A stretch of DNA of 64,000 bases from assembly GCF_001751365.1 (NCBI RefSeq), contig NZ_LJGT01000039.1, positions 80,145 to 144,144 of the forward strand, read 5' to 3'. The translations under genes and the position numbers were made by a program. Shown one piece after another: positions 53,869-61,816 of this stretch. Under the pieces are notes generated by a model. It saw only the letters and a list, made by a program, of their open reading frames with translations, was not told the DNA's origin and ran no database searches. The DNA comes from Streptomyces abyssalis (lineage in GTDB: Bacteria; Actinomycetota; Actinomycetes; Streptomycetales; Streptomycetaceae). Each line of letters begins with the position of its first letter. The first letter of the stretch is position 1.

Positions 53869-56391
53869 CTAGAACAGCCCGTCCCACATCTGCTCCAGCA
53901 GCACGGCCCACCAGTTCTCCGGCGAGGCGAGCGCCGCCGGGTCCAGCGCGGCGAGCTGAGCCTGGAAATCGACCGTCCAGCGACCCGCCTGCTCCTGCGT
54001 CAGCCCGTACCGCAGCGGCCACATCCGGCCGAGCAGCGCCAGCGCCCGTACGAACTCGGGCAGCCCGGTGCTGACGAACTGCGGCTGCGCGGGCTGCCCT
54101 TCGGGGCCTCCCTCCAGCGGTACGGCAACGATGTTCGCGGTGCCGTACTGCACGCACATCTGCTTGCCGAAGTCGTTGCCCATCACCAGGTACGAGCCCG
54201 CGTCGGCACCGGGCTGCACGCCCCGCTCCTGCGCCAGCTCGGCCAGCGTCGGCACCGGACGGCCCGGCTGCGTCTGCCCCCAGAAGAACGGGCCGACGTC
54301 CACCGGCAGCCCGGCCCACACCAGCGTCTGCCCGACGATGTCGGGCACGCCCTGCCGCGAGACGGCGTGCTGGTCGAAGCGGAAGACGGCCTGCGGCCCG
54401 AACGCCTGAAGCAGCTCATGCCCTATGGCGTCCGGCGGCACCGGAGGCACGGGCGGGATCTGGTGCTGCGGCGGCAGCGGCACCCGGAACGGGGCCGGCC
54501 GGGCCGGTCCGTCGGCGACCTGGTGCAACTCGCCCTGGTGCTCCAGGAGATGACGCATGCCCTGCTGACGGGAGGTGTGGTCGCGTCCGTACGGGGCGGT
54601 GTGCGTGACCCGTACCTGCGGCCACGTCTCGCGGATCATGCGGGCGCAGTAGCCGCCGGGCAGCTCGCAGGACTCCAACTCGGTGTGCAGCTCCACCACT
54701 TGCTGCGGAGGCACGTTCATGTTCCGCAGCTCGTGCAGGATCTGCCACTCCGGGTGCGGGGTGCCGGGGGCGGAGCGCCTGATCAGCTGCTGCTCCGAGC
54801 CGTCCGGCGCGCGGTAGCGGAGCACCGCCATGTAGCCGGGGCCGACGGTGGGCACACCGGAGGGCGGCGCCTGCTGCTGCGGATAGCCGTACGCGGGCGG
54901 CGCGGGGGCGCCGGGCCCCGCGGGCACGGCGGGCGGCGGACCGGCGGGCGGCCCCTGCTGAGGGAAGCCGTATCCCTGCGGAGGGGCACCGGCCGGAGCC
55001 GCACCGGCCGGAGCCCCGGGCGCGGGAGGCGGCGGGGCGGGAGGACCGGGAGGACCGGGAGGACCGGGAGGCGGCGGTGTGCCCGGGCCGCCCGAGGACG
55101 GGGGCGGCCCCGGGGACGCCAGCATCGTCGCGGCGTGGTGCACGTCGTCGCCGCCGGTGCCGGGTGCGCCGGGCGCAGCGGGTGGCGGCGGAGGCGTGCC
55201 GGGAGCACCCGGGCTGTCGCCGGGGCCGCTGTCGCGGAGCTGTGCCACCTCGTCGGCGGAGACCATCTGCGTCGGCACGTATCCCGGGCCGGACGGTCCG
55301 GACGCAGGGGCGGGCGAACCGGGCGCACCGGGCGCCGAACCGGTGCCCGCTTCTCCGGGCCTGGCGCCGGGTGTGCCCGGTGCGCCGGGAGGCGGCGGTA
55401 CGGACGGTCCGCCGCCCCGCGAGGGCCGTCCCGCTGCGGAGCCGCCCGCGGGCGCCCGGCCCGTATCCGCGTCGGCACCGGCACCGGCACCCACCGCTCC
55501 GGGCGGACCGGGCGGACCGGGCGGAGGCGGGGGCGTGCCGATTCCGGCGGCGCCGCCCTGCGACGGGTCCGCCAGCATCGTCGCCGCATGGTGCACGCCA
55601 CCGCCACTGCCACCGCCGCTGCTGTCGCCGCCGGGGCCCTGGCCGGGCGGCGGTGCCGGTGCGTCGGGCGGCATGGGGGGCGGCGGAGGCAGGCCGGGAC
55701 CGTGAGCCTGACCGGGCGCCTGGCCCGATGCCTGTCCCTGCTGTCCCGGTGCCGGCTGGTCCGTGCCCTCCACAGCGGGCGACACCGCGGTGGACGGCAG
55801 GACGGGGCCCTCGGGCATCAGTTCCGTCTTGGCGTCCGCCGACGCCGGGTCGCCGGACAGGGGCGGCGCGAAGACCGTCGCGGGCGGCGACTGTGCCTCG
55901 CCGCCACCCGAACTGCTGGTGTCCGCCGCGTCCCACGGGCTGGACCCCGCCGCCGCTGACGCACTCGCGGAGGCCCCGGCACGGCCGGCACCCGCACCCG
56001 TGCTCCGCCGGTCCGGGATGCCCATCTGGTCGGCTGCCTGCTGCAGCCACTCCGGCGGGGTCAGCAGGAACGACGTGGCCTCCAGGTCCAGCCGCTGCGG
56101 CGCGGACGCGCCGGCAGGAGCGGCAGGCACCTCGGTCGGGCCGTACTCCTCCTCGTAGCGGCGGATGATCTCGCCGACCGGCAGCCCCGGCCACAGCGTC
56201 GTGTCGCCGCTGTCCCGCGCTATCACCAGCCGCGCACGCGTCACTTCGGAGCCGGGCCCGCCGGGAGGCTCCGCCCAGGCCACGAAGCCCAGGTCGAACT
56301 CCCGCACCCGCACCTCACTGTGCCGTTCGGCCGGCACGTCGCCGTTGACCCAGCGCTCCGCGCGCTCCTGAGCCTGTGCGAAGGTCACCAT
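53869..56391 (-). CDS. Deaminase-like plus SUKH-4 immunity-like fusion protein
   Basis: An 840-residue multidomain protein. Residues about 1-100 form an immunity-like N-terminal domain (MVTFAQAQERAERWVNGD, VREFDLGFVAWAEPP). Residues about 110-510 are a disordered Gly/Pro/Ala linker containing two copies of VHHAATMLA. Residues about 515-655 resemble a toxin-type nucleic-acid deaminase: HPEWQILHEL provides an H-x-E pair and ELESCELPGGYCARMI two Cys ligands (C-x6-C). The last 185 residues look like a SUKH-4 immunity domain (FRFDQHAVSRQGVPDIVGQT, GNDFGKQMCVQYGT). ATG 56391 has GGGGAGTGAG upstream. It lies 33 bases downstream of the SMI1/KNR4 gene, so probably the same operon. Confidence 0.8.
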   Translation of the reverse strand: MVTFAQAQERAERWVNGDVPAERHSEVRVREFDLGFVAWAEPPGGPGSEVTRARLVIARDSGDTTLWPGLPVGEIIRRYEEEYGPTEVPAAPAGASAPQRLDLEATSFLLTPPEWLQQAADQMGIPDRRSTGAGAGRAGASASASAAAGSSPWDAADTSSSGGGEAQSPPATVFAPPLSGDPASADAKTELMPEGPVLPSTAVSPAVEGTDQPAPGQQGQASGQAPGQAHGPGLPPPPPMPPDAPAPPPGQGPGGDSSGGGSGGGVHHAATMLADPSQGGAAGIGTPPPPPGPPGPPGAVGAGAGADADTGRAPAGGSAAGRPSRGGGPSVPPPPGAPGTPGARPGEAGTGSAPGAPGSPAPASGPSGPGYVPTQMVSADEVAQLRDSGPGDSPGAPGTPPPPPAAPGAPGTGGDDVHHAATMLASPGPPPSSGGPGTPPPPGPPGPPGPPAPPPPAPGAPAGAAPAGAPPQGYGFPQQGPPAGPPPAVPAGPGAPAPPAYGYPQQQAPPSGVPTVGPGYMAVLRYRAPDGSEQQLIRRSAPGTPHPEWQILHELRNMNVPPQQVVELHTELESCELPGGYCARMIRETWPQVRVTHTAPYGRDHTSRQQGMRHLLEHQGELHQVADGPARPAPFRVPLPPQHQIPPVPPVPPDAIGHELLQAFGPQAVFRFDQHAVSRQGVPDIVGQTLVWAGLPVDVGPFFWGQTQPGRPVPTLAELAQERGVQPGADAGSYLVMGNDFGKQMCVQYGTANIVAVPLEGGPEGQPAQPQFVSTGLPEFVRALALLGRMWPLRYGLTQEQAGRWTVDFQAQLAALDPAALASPENWWAVLLEQMWDGLF

Positions 56392-56424
56392 CGCGCGCTC
56401 ACTCCCCAACCCTCAACGCCGGCC

Positions 56425-57417
56425 TCACACCTGGACCGCACGTGCGAAGCCGCCGTCCACCATCAGGTTCGCCACGGTCTCCAGCTCCGGCGGACTGCCC
56501 GCGAGCCGCAGCAGGAACTCGTCGAAGTCCGCGCCGCACGGCCGCATCAGCCTCTCCACGCGGGCCTGTACGTCCAGCCCGTCCTGGTCGCGCGCGTCGT
56601 CGAAGGCGCAGAACCACACCGATCCGACGGACTCGCCCTTCACCTTCACCGCGATCAGACCGCCCTGCACGAAGCCCACCCCGAGGAAGTCCTTGGTGAA
56701 GTGGTCGCGCAGACACTTGTTGATGTAGACGAGGTCGTTGACCGCGGCGTCCTCACGCACGGTGAAGAACGGCTGGTCGACCAGCAGCCCCAACTCGGCG
56801 TCCAGCGCCACCCCGCGCGGCGCGCAGCCGCCCGCGGCCTTCAGGAACGCCCGGTAGGCGCCGGGAAGTCCGTACCCCAGCCGCTCCTCGACCTCCAGCA
56901 CCTGCGACTCGGTCACCGCGACCGAGTGCGGCACCTCGAAGTGCACGGGCCTGGTGTCCTGCAACGGCCGCGTACCGCCCTTGGCGTGATCGACGTTCGC
57001 CGTCGCCAGACCGCCGTGATGCCGCAGCAGCACCTTCACCTCGACGGGGATCAGCTCCATGCGGCGGCAGAACGGCACGTGATGCCACGTCCAGCCGTGC
57101 GGAGTGGCCACCGGGGACAGATCCGCCCACAGTTCGTGACCCGAGGCGTGCAGCGCGGCGTTCGCCGACACGTAGTCCGTCAGCCGCAGTTCGTCGCCGC
57201 CGAAGCCCTCCGGCGGCTCCGCGATCTCGGCGGCGGCACGCGCGTACGGAGCGAAGACGGGCAGGCCGTGCTCGTCGACCCGTACCCCGCCGGGGTGACG
57301 GGCGGCCCGCACGGGATCGGGGAAGCTCACGATCTGTCCGGCATAGGCCCGGTTGGGCGGCGCGGCCGTCGTCGGCGAAGCGTGGGGGCGTGCCCCCTCG
57401 ATCCGGCCTGTCGTCAT
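56425..57417 (-). CDS. WHH-nuclease-like plus SMI1/KNR4 (SUKH-1) fusion protein
   Basis: A 330-residue protein. Residues about 30-145 resemble the WHH branch of HNH/EndoVII toxins: GWTWHHVPFCRRMELIPVEV then LLRHHGG matches the tWHH...LVP...H..HtGG pattern, though the expected His in the LVPxxxH position is Lys. Residues about 155-300 are a SMI1/KNR4 domain: SQVLEVEERLGYGLPGAYRA, FLKAAGGCAPRG and VWFCAFDDARDQDG. Such domains normally neutralise nuclease toxins, here apparently within one chain. ATG 57417 is clear. It is first in a two-gene leftward operon with the deaminase/SUKH-4 fusion. Confidence 0.82.
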   Translation of the reverse strand: MTTGRIEGARPHASPTTAAPPNRAYAGQIVSFPDPVRAARHPGGVRVDEHGLPVFAPYARAAAEIAEPPEGFGGDELRLTDYVSANAALHASGHELWADLSPVATPHGWTWHHVPFCRRMELIPVEVKVLLRHHGGLATANVDHAKGGTRPLQDTRPVHFEVPHSVAVTESQVLEVEERLGYGLPGAYRAFLKAAGGCAPRGVALDAELGLLVDQPFFTVREDAAVNDLVYINKCLRDHFTKDFLGVGFVQGGLIAVKVKGESVGSVWFCAFDDARDQDGLDVQARVERLMRPCGADFDEFLLRLAGSPPELETVANLMVDGGFARAVQV

Positions 57418-57660
57418 GGCGGAAGCCCCCTGCTGAACATCTGGCTGACTCGGGACAGCCTATGCGGTACGTCGGCCACCGGGCACCGCACGGGCGGGTG
57501 CGGACGATCACCCCGTACGCGCGGGATGCCGCAGGCGGAGCACCCGTACCGACTGCCGCCCGGGCGAAGGCCGTTCGGCCGGGCCGCCCGGTTCCCGGCC
57601 TGGTTCCGGGCCCGGTTCCGCGGTCCGGTTCCCGCGGCCCGTTCGCCCCCTGTTCCCCGC

Positions 57661-58533
57661 CTAGTTCTCCGCCGCGTCCGTCAGCTTCTCGTGCTGCTTC
57701 TCCACCAGGGACCTGGCCACCGCCTGCGGCTCGCCCGACAGAGAAACCGACATGAACGACGCCGTGTTGGCACCCGTACGGACGATGGTGAAGACCGTCG
57801 GAGAGTCCTTCCCCTTCGCGTCCTCCATCGTGAACCGCACCGAATCGTCCCCGACGCCCACGGCCTCACCCGGCTTGATCCGAAGCCGCGTCTCCTCCCC
57901 CGTGCCGATCTGCCCCGTGAACGAACTGCAGCCGCTCAGCGCCTTCTTCAGCTCCGCGAGCCACTTCTCGGCCTCGCCCGCCGCGTACGAGGACAGCAGC
58001 ACCTGCTGCACCGCACCCCCCGTGCTGAGGGAACCTTTCATCAGCACACCGCTCGTGTACGCCTTGCGCTCATGCTCCGGCTCGGAATCCACCACATCGG
58101 TGATCGGGGCGCACCGCGGATCGTCCGACTCCAGCGTGTTCTGCTCGGGCAGCGCGTCCTCCTTGTTGCGCTGCGCCCGATAGCCCTTCACGTCACCGGA
58201 CTTGAGCAGCGCCTCGTTCAACTGCTTCTGGTCCAGCGGCCCGACGCCGCCCCCGGAGCCGTTCCCGCCGTCACCGCCGCCGGCGCTCTCGCCGCCGCCG
58301 TCACCGGAACCGCCGCCGGTCCCCTGCTCCTTGCCGTCCTCCTTCTTCCCGCCCCCGTCGCCGCCGGCGTCACCACCGCCACTGCACGCGACAGCCGCAA
58401 CGGCCAGCACCGGCACGACCACCGCCACACCGAGCGCACGCCGGACACGCACACCGAGACGACTACCCCTGCGACCACACGTGCGACTGTGTCGGTCACC
58501 ATCACTGCGACAACGAACAGAGGTGCGGCCCAT
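57661..58533 (-). CDS. Hypothetical lipoprotein
   Basis: A 290-residue exported protein: Arg-rich start, hydrophobic core ALGVAVVVPVLAVAAVACSG with the lipobox Cys near residue 49, then a Gly/Asp/Ser/Lys linker of about 60 residues and a folded C-terminal domain of about 180 residues. The domain contains DDPRCAPITDVVDSEPEHER and a second Cys in LKKALSGCSSFTG, probably one disulfide. I recognise the general type (streptomycete lipoproteins with unknown domain), not a function. ATG 58533 has GGAG upstream. It is divergent from the YwqJ-like deaminase gene. Confidence 0.78.
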   Translation of the reverse strand: MGRTSVRCRSDGDRHSRTCGRRGSRLGVRVRRALGVAVVVPVLAVAAVACSGGGDAGGDGGGKKEDGKEQGTGGGSGDGGGESAGGGDGGNGSGGGVGPLDQKQLNEALLKSGDVKGYRAQRNKEDALPEQNTLESDDPRCAPITDVVDSEPEHERKAYTSGVLMKGSLSTGGAVQQVLLSSYAAGEAEKWLAELKKALSGCSSFTGQIGTGEETRLRIKPGEAVGVGDDSVRFTMEDAKGKDSPTVFTIVRTGANTASFMSVSLSGEPQAVARSLVEKQHEKLTDAAEN

Positions 58534-58643
58534 CACGGAACTCCTGCCTCGAAAAGAACGATGTACGCCAGATGCTGACCCCAACTGCCCCGGCCCACCA
58601 CCCCTGGACTCACCCCACTTCGGAAACCATCACATCCCCATGA

Positions 58644-58659
58644 CATGCCCACTGGCATG
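58644..58659. promoter_or_regulatory. Inverted repeat in the divergent promoter region
   Basis: CATGCC-CACT-GGCATG is a perfect 6-bp-arm dyad midway between the divergent lipoprotein and deaminase genes, a plausible operator for one or both. Confidence 0.4.
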
Positions 58660-58752
58660 ATCGACTCGCCCCCCACACTGCATACTTGGCCCGGCACACA
58701 GCACACACCACGCACAAACGGCAGAAGGGGCCGTGCGGGGAGGAACCACCAC

Positions 58753-59409
58753 ATGAACACCGCATCGCTCAATTCCCCGGCGTCCACCGCACCGGCAGAC
58801 CCGGCCGCCGGCACGGACAGCGGGCACGGACCCCGCGCATCCGCCGCGACGGGCACATCCGCCGCATCCGCCGCCACGGGCACGCCCCGCACGCACGACG
58901 ACCCCCGCGTCGGCTGGACCAGCGCACCCGACGACACCACACCCCCGCTCCACGAGCGACGCGACGGAATCCTCCCCGCAGTCGCCGCCGCCCTCTCCGT
59001 ACGCGGCCGGACCCTCACCTCCACCGGAAACAAGGGCGACCAGCCACCCGCACCCCACCCCCTCGTCCAGGACTTCCTCGACACCCTCACCACCGAACAC
59101 CGCGCCCGCCACACCGGCCGCTGCCCCGAGACCGTCCTGATCTCCCGCTACCTCACCACCACCGAGACCGCACGCGCCGCCAAGCGCGGCAGCCGCCGTA
59201 CGGGCAGCGGCAAACCCCGGCCCCTCACCCACAGCGAAGCCCGGCGCACCCTCAAGAACGCGAAACTCACCGCCCGCCACATCCGCGAGCACGGCGACCC
59301 CCTGCACGGCAGCTACGCCCCGCCCTGCCACGCATGCGGCGCACTCCTCACCCACTTCGGCGTACGCCCCGTCGACCCCGGCACCGCGGGCGAAAAGGCA
59401 CCCCGGTGA
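58753..59409 (+). CDS. YwqJ-type putative nucleic-acid deaminase
   Basis: A 218-residue protein. The first 95 residues are low complexity (Ala/Thr/Pro), then comes a domain (about 100-210) with the YwqJ deaminase pattern. ARHTGRCPETVLISRYL gives the Cys (or His) zinc ligand and the proton-shuttle Glu; a helix-rich middle follows, and then YAPPCHACGALLTHFGV gives the P-C-x2-C zinc pair. YwqJ deaminases are effector domains of polymorphic toxin systems, thought to edit nucleic acids. There is no signal peptide or secretion tag, so any toxicity would act inside the cell or depend on a missing carrier. ATG 58753 follows GGGGAGGAACC. Its TGA overlaps the SUKH-3 start. Confidence 0.8.
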   Translation: MNTASLNSPASTAPADPAAGTDSGHGPRASAATGTSAASAATGTPRTHDDPRVGWTSAPDDTTPPLHERRDGILPAVAAALSVRGRTLTSTGNKGDQPPAPHPLVQDFLDTLTTEHRARHTGRCPETVLISRYLTTTETARAAKRGSRRTGSGKPRPLTHSEARRTLKNAKLTARHIREHGDPLHGSYAPPCHACGALLTHFGVRPVDPGTAGEKAPR

Positions 59410-59957
59410 ACCGGCCCACCGACCGGCGCACATCCACCACCCGCTTCCCCGTCGCCGTCGACGACGCACTGCGCACCGCCGGCTGGCAGCCCGGACGGTG
59501 GGACATGCGCCAGGCCGAGGAGTGGGCCGACACCCTCCGCGGCCACATCTCCCCCGGCGGACACCGCCACGCCGTCCTCCCCGCAGCCGTCGAAGTCTGG
59601 GCCGAATTCGGCAACCTGCCGATCGCCCCGACAGGACCCGGCCGCAACATCGCACCCGCCGGCGTGCACATCGACCCCCTGCACGCCCTCCACGCCGCCC
59701 GCACCCTCGCCGACCTCGGCCGCGCGCTGCGCACCCGGATCTGCCCCCTCGGCACCGACGGAGCCGACGCGGCCCTGCTCGCCATCGACACCGACGCACG
59801 CGTCTACAGCCTCGACCACACCGGCGACTGGTACCTCGGGCGCGACTTCGACACCGCCCTCGCGGCCCTCCTCACCGGCAGCAGGCCCGAACGGCTCACC
59901 AGACCGCCCGACGCCACCCCGGGCACGGACCCGGAAGCCACCCCGGCGGGCCCCTGA
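59406..59957 (+). CDS. SUKH-3 immunity-like protein
   Basis: A 183-residue cytoplasmic protein. It carries the SUKH-3 pattern: TTRFPVAVDDALRTAGWQPG, a HAVLPAAVEVWAEFGNL helix, PTGPGRNIAPAGVHIDPLHA, then AALLAIDTDARVYSLDHTGD and WYLGRDFDTALAALLTG. SUKH domains bind and neutralise toxins, often those of an adjacent gene. GTG 59406 overlaps the deaminase stop (GTGA), so the two proteins are made together, as expected of a toxin-immunity or regulator pair. The last 25 residues are Pro-rich and disordered. Confidence 0.83.
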   Translation: MNRPTDRRTSTTRFPVAVDDALRTAGWQPGRWDMRQAEEWADTLRGHISPGGHRHAVLPAAVEVWAEFGNLPIAPTGPGRNIAPAGVHIDPLHALHAARTLADLGRALRTRICPLGTDGADAALLAIDTDARVYSLDHTGDWYLGRDFDTALAALLTGSRPERLTRPPDATPGTDPEATPAGP

Positions 59958-59981
59958 ACCCGGGCCGGCGGCCGGACACGC

Positions 59982-60102
59982 CCTAGCGCAGGCCCGCCCC
60001 GTCCGGACGTACTGAACCTGCCGACCTGCCCGACCTGCCCGAACCACCGGACCCGGACCCACCTGACCCGCCGGACCTAGCGCAGACCCGCCCCGTCCGG
60101 AC
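59982..60102. repeat. 27-bp direct repeat copying the 3' end of the kinase gene
   Basis: CCTAGCGCAGGCCCGCCCCG at 59982 and the same words with one change at 60076 (27 bases, 26 identical) are 94 bases apart. The second copy is the last codons and stop of the histidine kinase (minus strand, reading GPDGAGLR then stop); the first repeats exactly those codons and stop beyond the gene. Confidence 0.88.
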
Positions 60103-61618
60103 CGGCAGCCGCCGACCGCCCGGCCGGAATCACCGCGGACACCCGGAACCCCCCGGCATCCGTCGGCCCAGACACGAACCCCCCACCGAGCGCCGTCACC
60201 CGCTCCTCCATCCCCACCAGGCCGTTGCCGCCGCTCGGCAGCCCCGCACCGCCCGCACCGTCACCGTCGGCCGGACGCTCGTTCTCGACCTGCACCGCGA
60301 CCTCCGCCTCGCGATGCGCCAACCGCACCCTCGTACTGGCACCCGGCGCATGCTTGTGCACATTCGTCAGCGCCTCCTGCACCACACGGAACGCGGTCTG
60401 CTCCACCCCCGCCCCGTAACCACGCGACGTACCGTCCACCGAGAGCTCCACGGACATCCCCGCCTCCCGCGACTGCCCCACCAGCGCATCCAGCTCCGAC
60501 AGGAACGGCCCCTCACCCGCACCCGACTCCTCCGCCGCCGCCCCGGCCGGACCATGCGGGCCGGCCGGACCGTGCGGACCGTGCGGACCCGCCGCACCGG
60601 ACACGGCTCCCGCACCGGCAGCACCCGCAGCCGCGCCCGGACCACCCAGGGCACCTGCCTTACGCGACGCCCCCTCCCGGCCCCCGTCACGCCCGTCGTC
60701 CCGGGCCGACCCCGCCGCAGCCACCGCGAACTCCGCCAGCCGCACCGACGCACCCCCCGAACCAGAACCTGACCCGGAACCCGAACCCCCCGGACCGACC
60801 TCGTGCGAACGCAGCACCCCCAGCATCGTCCGCAGCTCCGTCAGCGCCTGCCGCCCCATGTCACCCACCACAGCGGCGTTCTTCGACGCCTTCTCCGGAT
60901 CCTTCAACGCCACCGCCTGCAGCGCGGCCGCATGCACCACCATCAGGCTCACCCGGTGCGCCACCACGTCGTGCATCTCCCGCGCGATCCGCGTCCGCTC
61001 CTCGCTGCGCGCCCACTCCGCACGCTCCTCGGCGCGGTCCGCCAGCAGCGCCAACTCCCGCTCCAGACCGTCCGCCCGCTCCTCCAGCGACTCCACGAGA
61101 CGCCGGCGCGCGCCCACGTACAGGCCCATCAGCACCGGCGGCGCCGTCAGCACGATCGCCAGCACCACGGACATCAACGGAATGAACCACGACGGCGGAT
61201 TGAACCCCGCGTCCTGGCCGATGCTCTGGTGCATCCGTATGAGCGTGATGATCACGGCAGCGGCCGCCTGCATGCCCGTCAGCAGCACCGTGATCCGGCG
61301 CGGCACATCGGCGGCGACCGCGAGGCTGTAGAGCCCGACGAAACCGAGCAGGAACCCCATCTCCGCCGGCGACAGCGCGATGGACACCAGCACGACCGCG
61401 ATCGGCCACCGCCGGCGCAGCACCAGCATCGACCCCGCCACCACCCCGAGAACCACACCGGCCGCCGCCGGCAACCCGGCGTCACCTGCGAAGTTCACGC
61501 CCTGTACGGCGCACTCCGCGGCGGACGCCACGGCGAGGCCGATGTCCAGCACGGCGCTCCGCCGGCGCTTCCACCACCAAGGCCCGCCGACGGTCTCCCT
61601 GTCCCCCGTCTCGGTCAT
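60077..61618 (-). CDS. Two-component sensor histidine kinase (NarL-type, HisKA_3)
   Basis: A 513-residue sensor kinase. Five or six hydrophobic helices fill about residues 22-170. The HisKA_3 dimerisation/phosphoacceptor region is RTIAREMHDVVAHRVSLMVV read near residue 210-225 with the phospho-His, and the HATPase (about 400-505) has VVQEALTNVHKHAPGA and GNGLVGMEERV. An unusual insertion of about 110 Gly/Ser/Ala/Pro/His-rich residues (including SGSGSGSGSGG and GPHGPHGPAGPHG) separates the two catalytic parts. ATG 61618 is preferred because the TM region follows closely. The expected downstream response regulator is missing. Confidence 0.88.
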   Translation of the reverse strand: MTETGDRETVGGPWWWKRRRSAVLDIGLAVASAAECAVQGVNFAGDAGLPAAAGVVLGVVAGSMLVLRRRWPIAVVLVSIALSPAEMGFLLGFVGLYSLAVAADVPRRITVLLTGMQAAAAVIITLIRMHQSIGQDAGFNPPSWFIPLMSVVLAIVLTAPPVLMGLYVGARRRLVESLEERADGLERELALLADRAEERAEWARSEERTRIAREMHDVVAHRVSLMVVHAAALQAVALKDPEKASKNAAVVGDMGRQALTELRTMLGVLRSHEVGPGGSGSGSGSGSGGASVRLAEFAVAAAGSARDDGRDGGREGASRKAGALGGPGAAAGAAGAGAVSGAAGPHGPHGPAGPHGPAGAAAEESGAGEGPFLSELDALVGQSREAGMSVELSVDGTSRGYGAGVEQTAFRVVQEALTNVHKHAPGASTRVRLAHREAEVAVQVENERPADGDGAGGAGLPSGGNGLVGMEERVTALGGGFVSGPTDAGGFRVSAVIPAGRSAAAGPDGAGLR

Positions 61619-61816
61619 ACCGACCAGCGTACGACCGGGCGCCAAGCTCTTTTCCGGCTCGTACAGGACCCGAACACTCCGTCGCCGGAACCCAACATTC
61701 CGCTCAACAGCAAGCGCAGGCGGGATGCACAACGAAAACGCTCGTTCCCCACTCGAACTGGCGAATAGCACCTGTTTTCACCGCACACCGCCACGGACAT
61801 CGCGCAAGCTTCCGGC

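Noticed and set aside
53677..58578. Two long plus-strand frames of about 750 codons opposite the SUKH-4 and SMI1/KNR4 genes
   Set aside because: They are antisense to well-recognised domains and are Arg/Gly/His-rich simple sequence.
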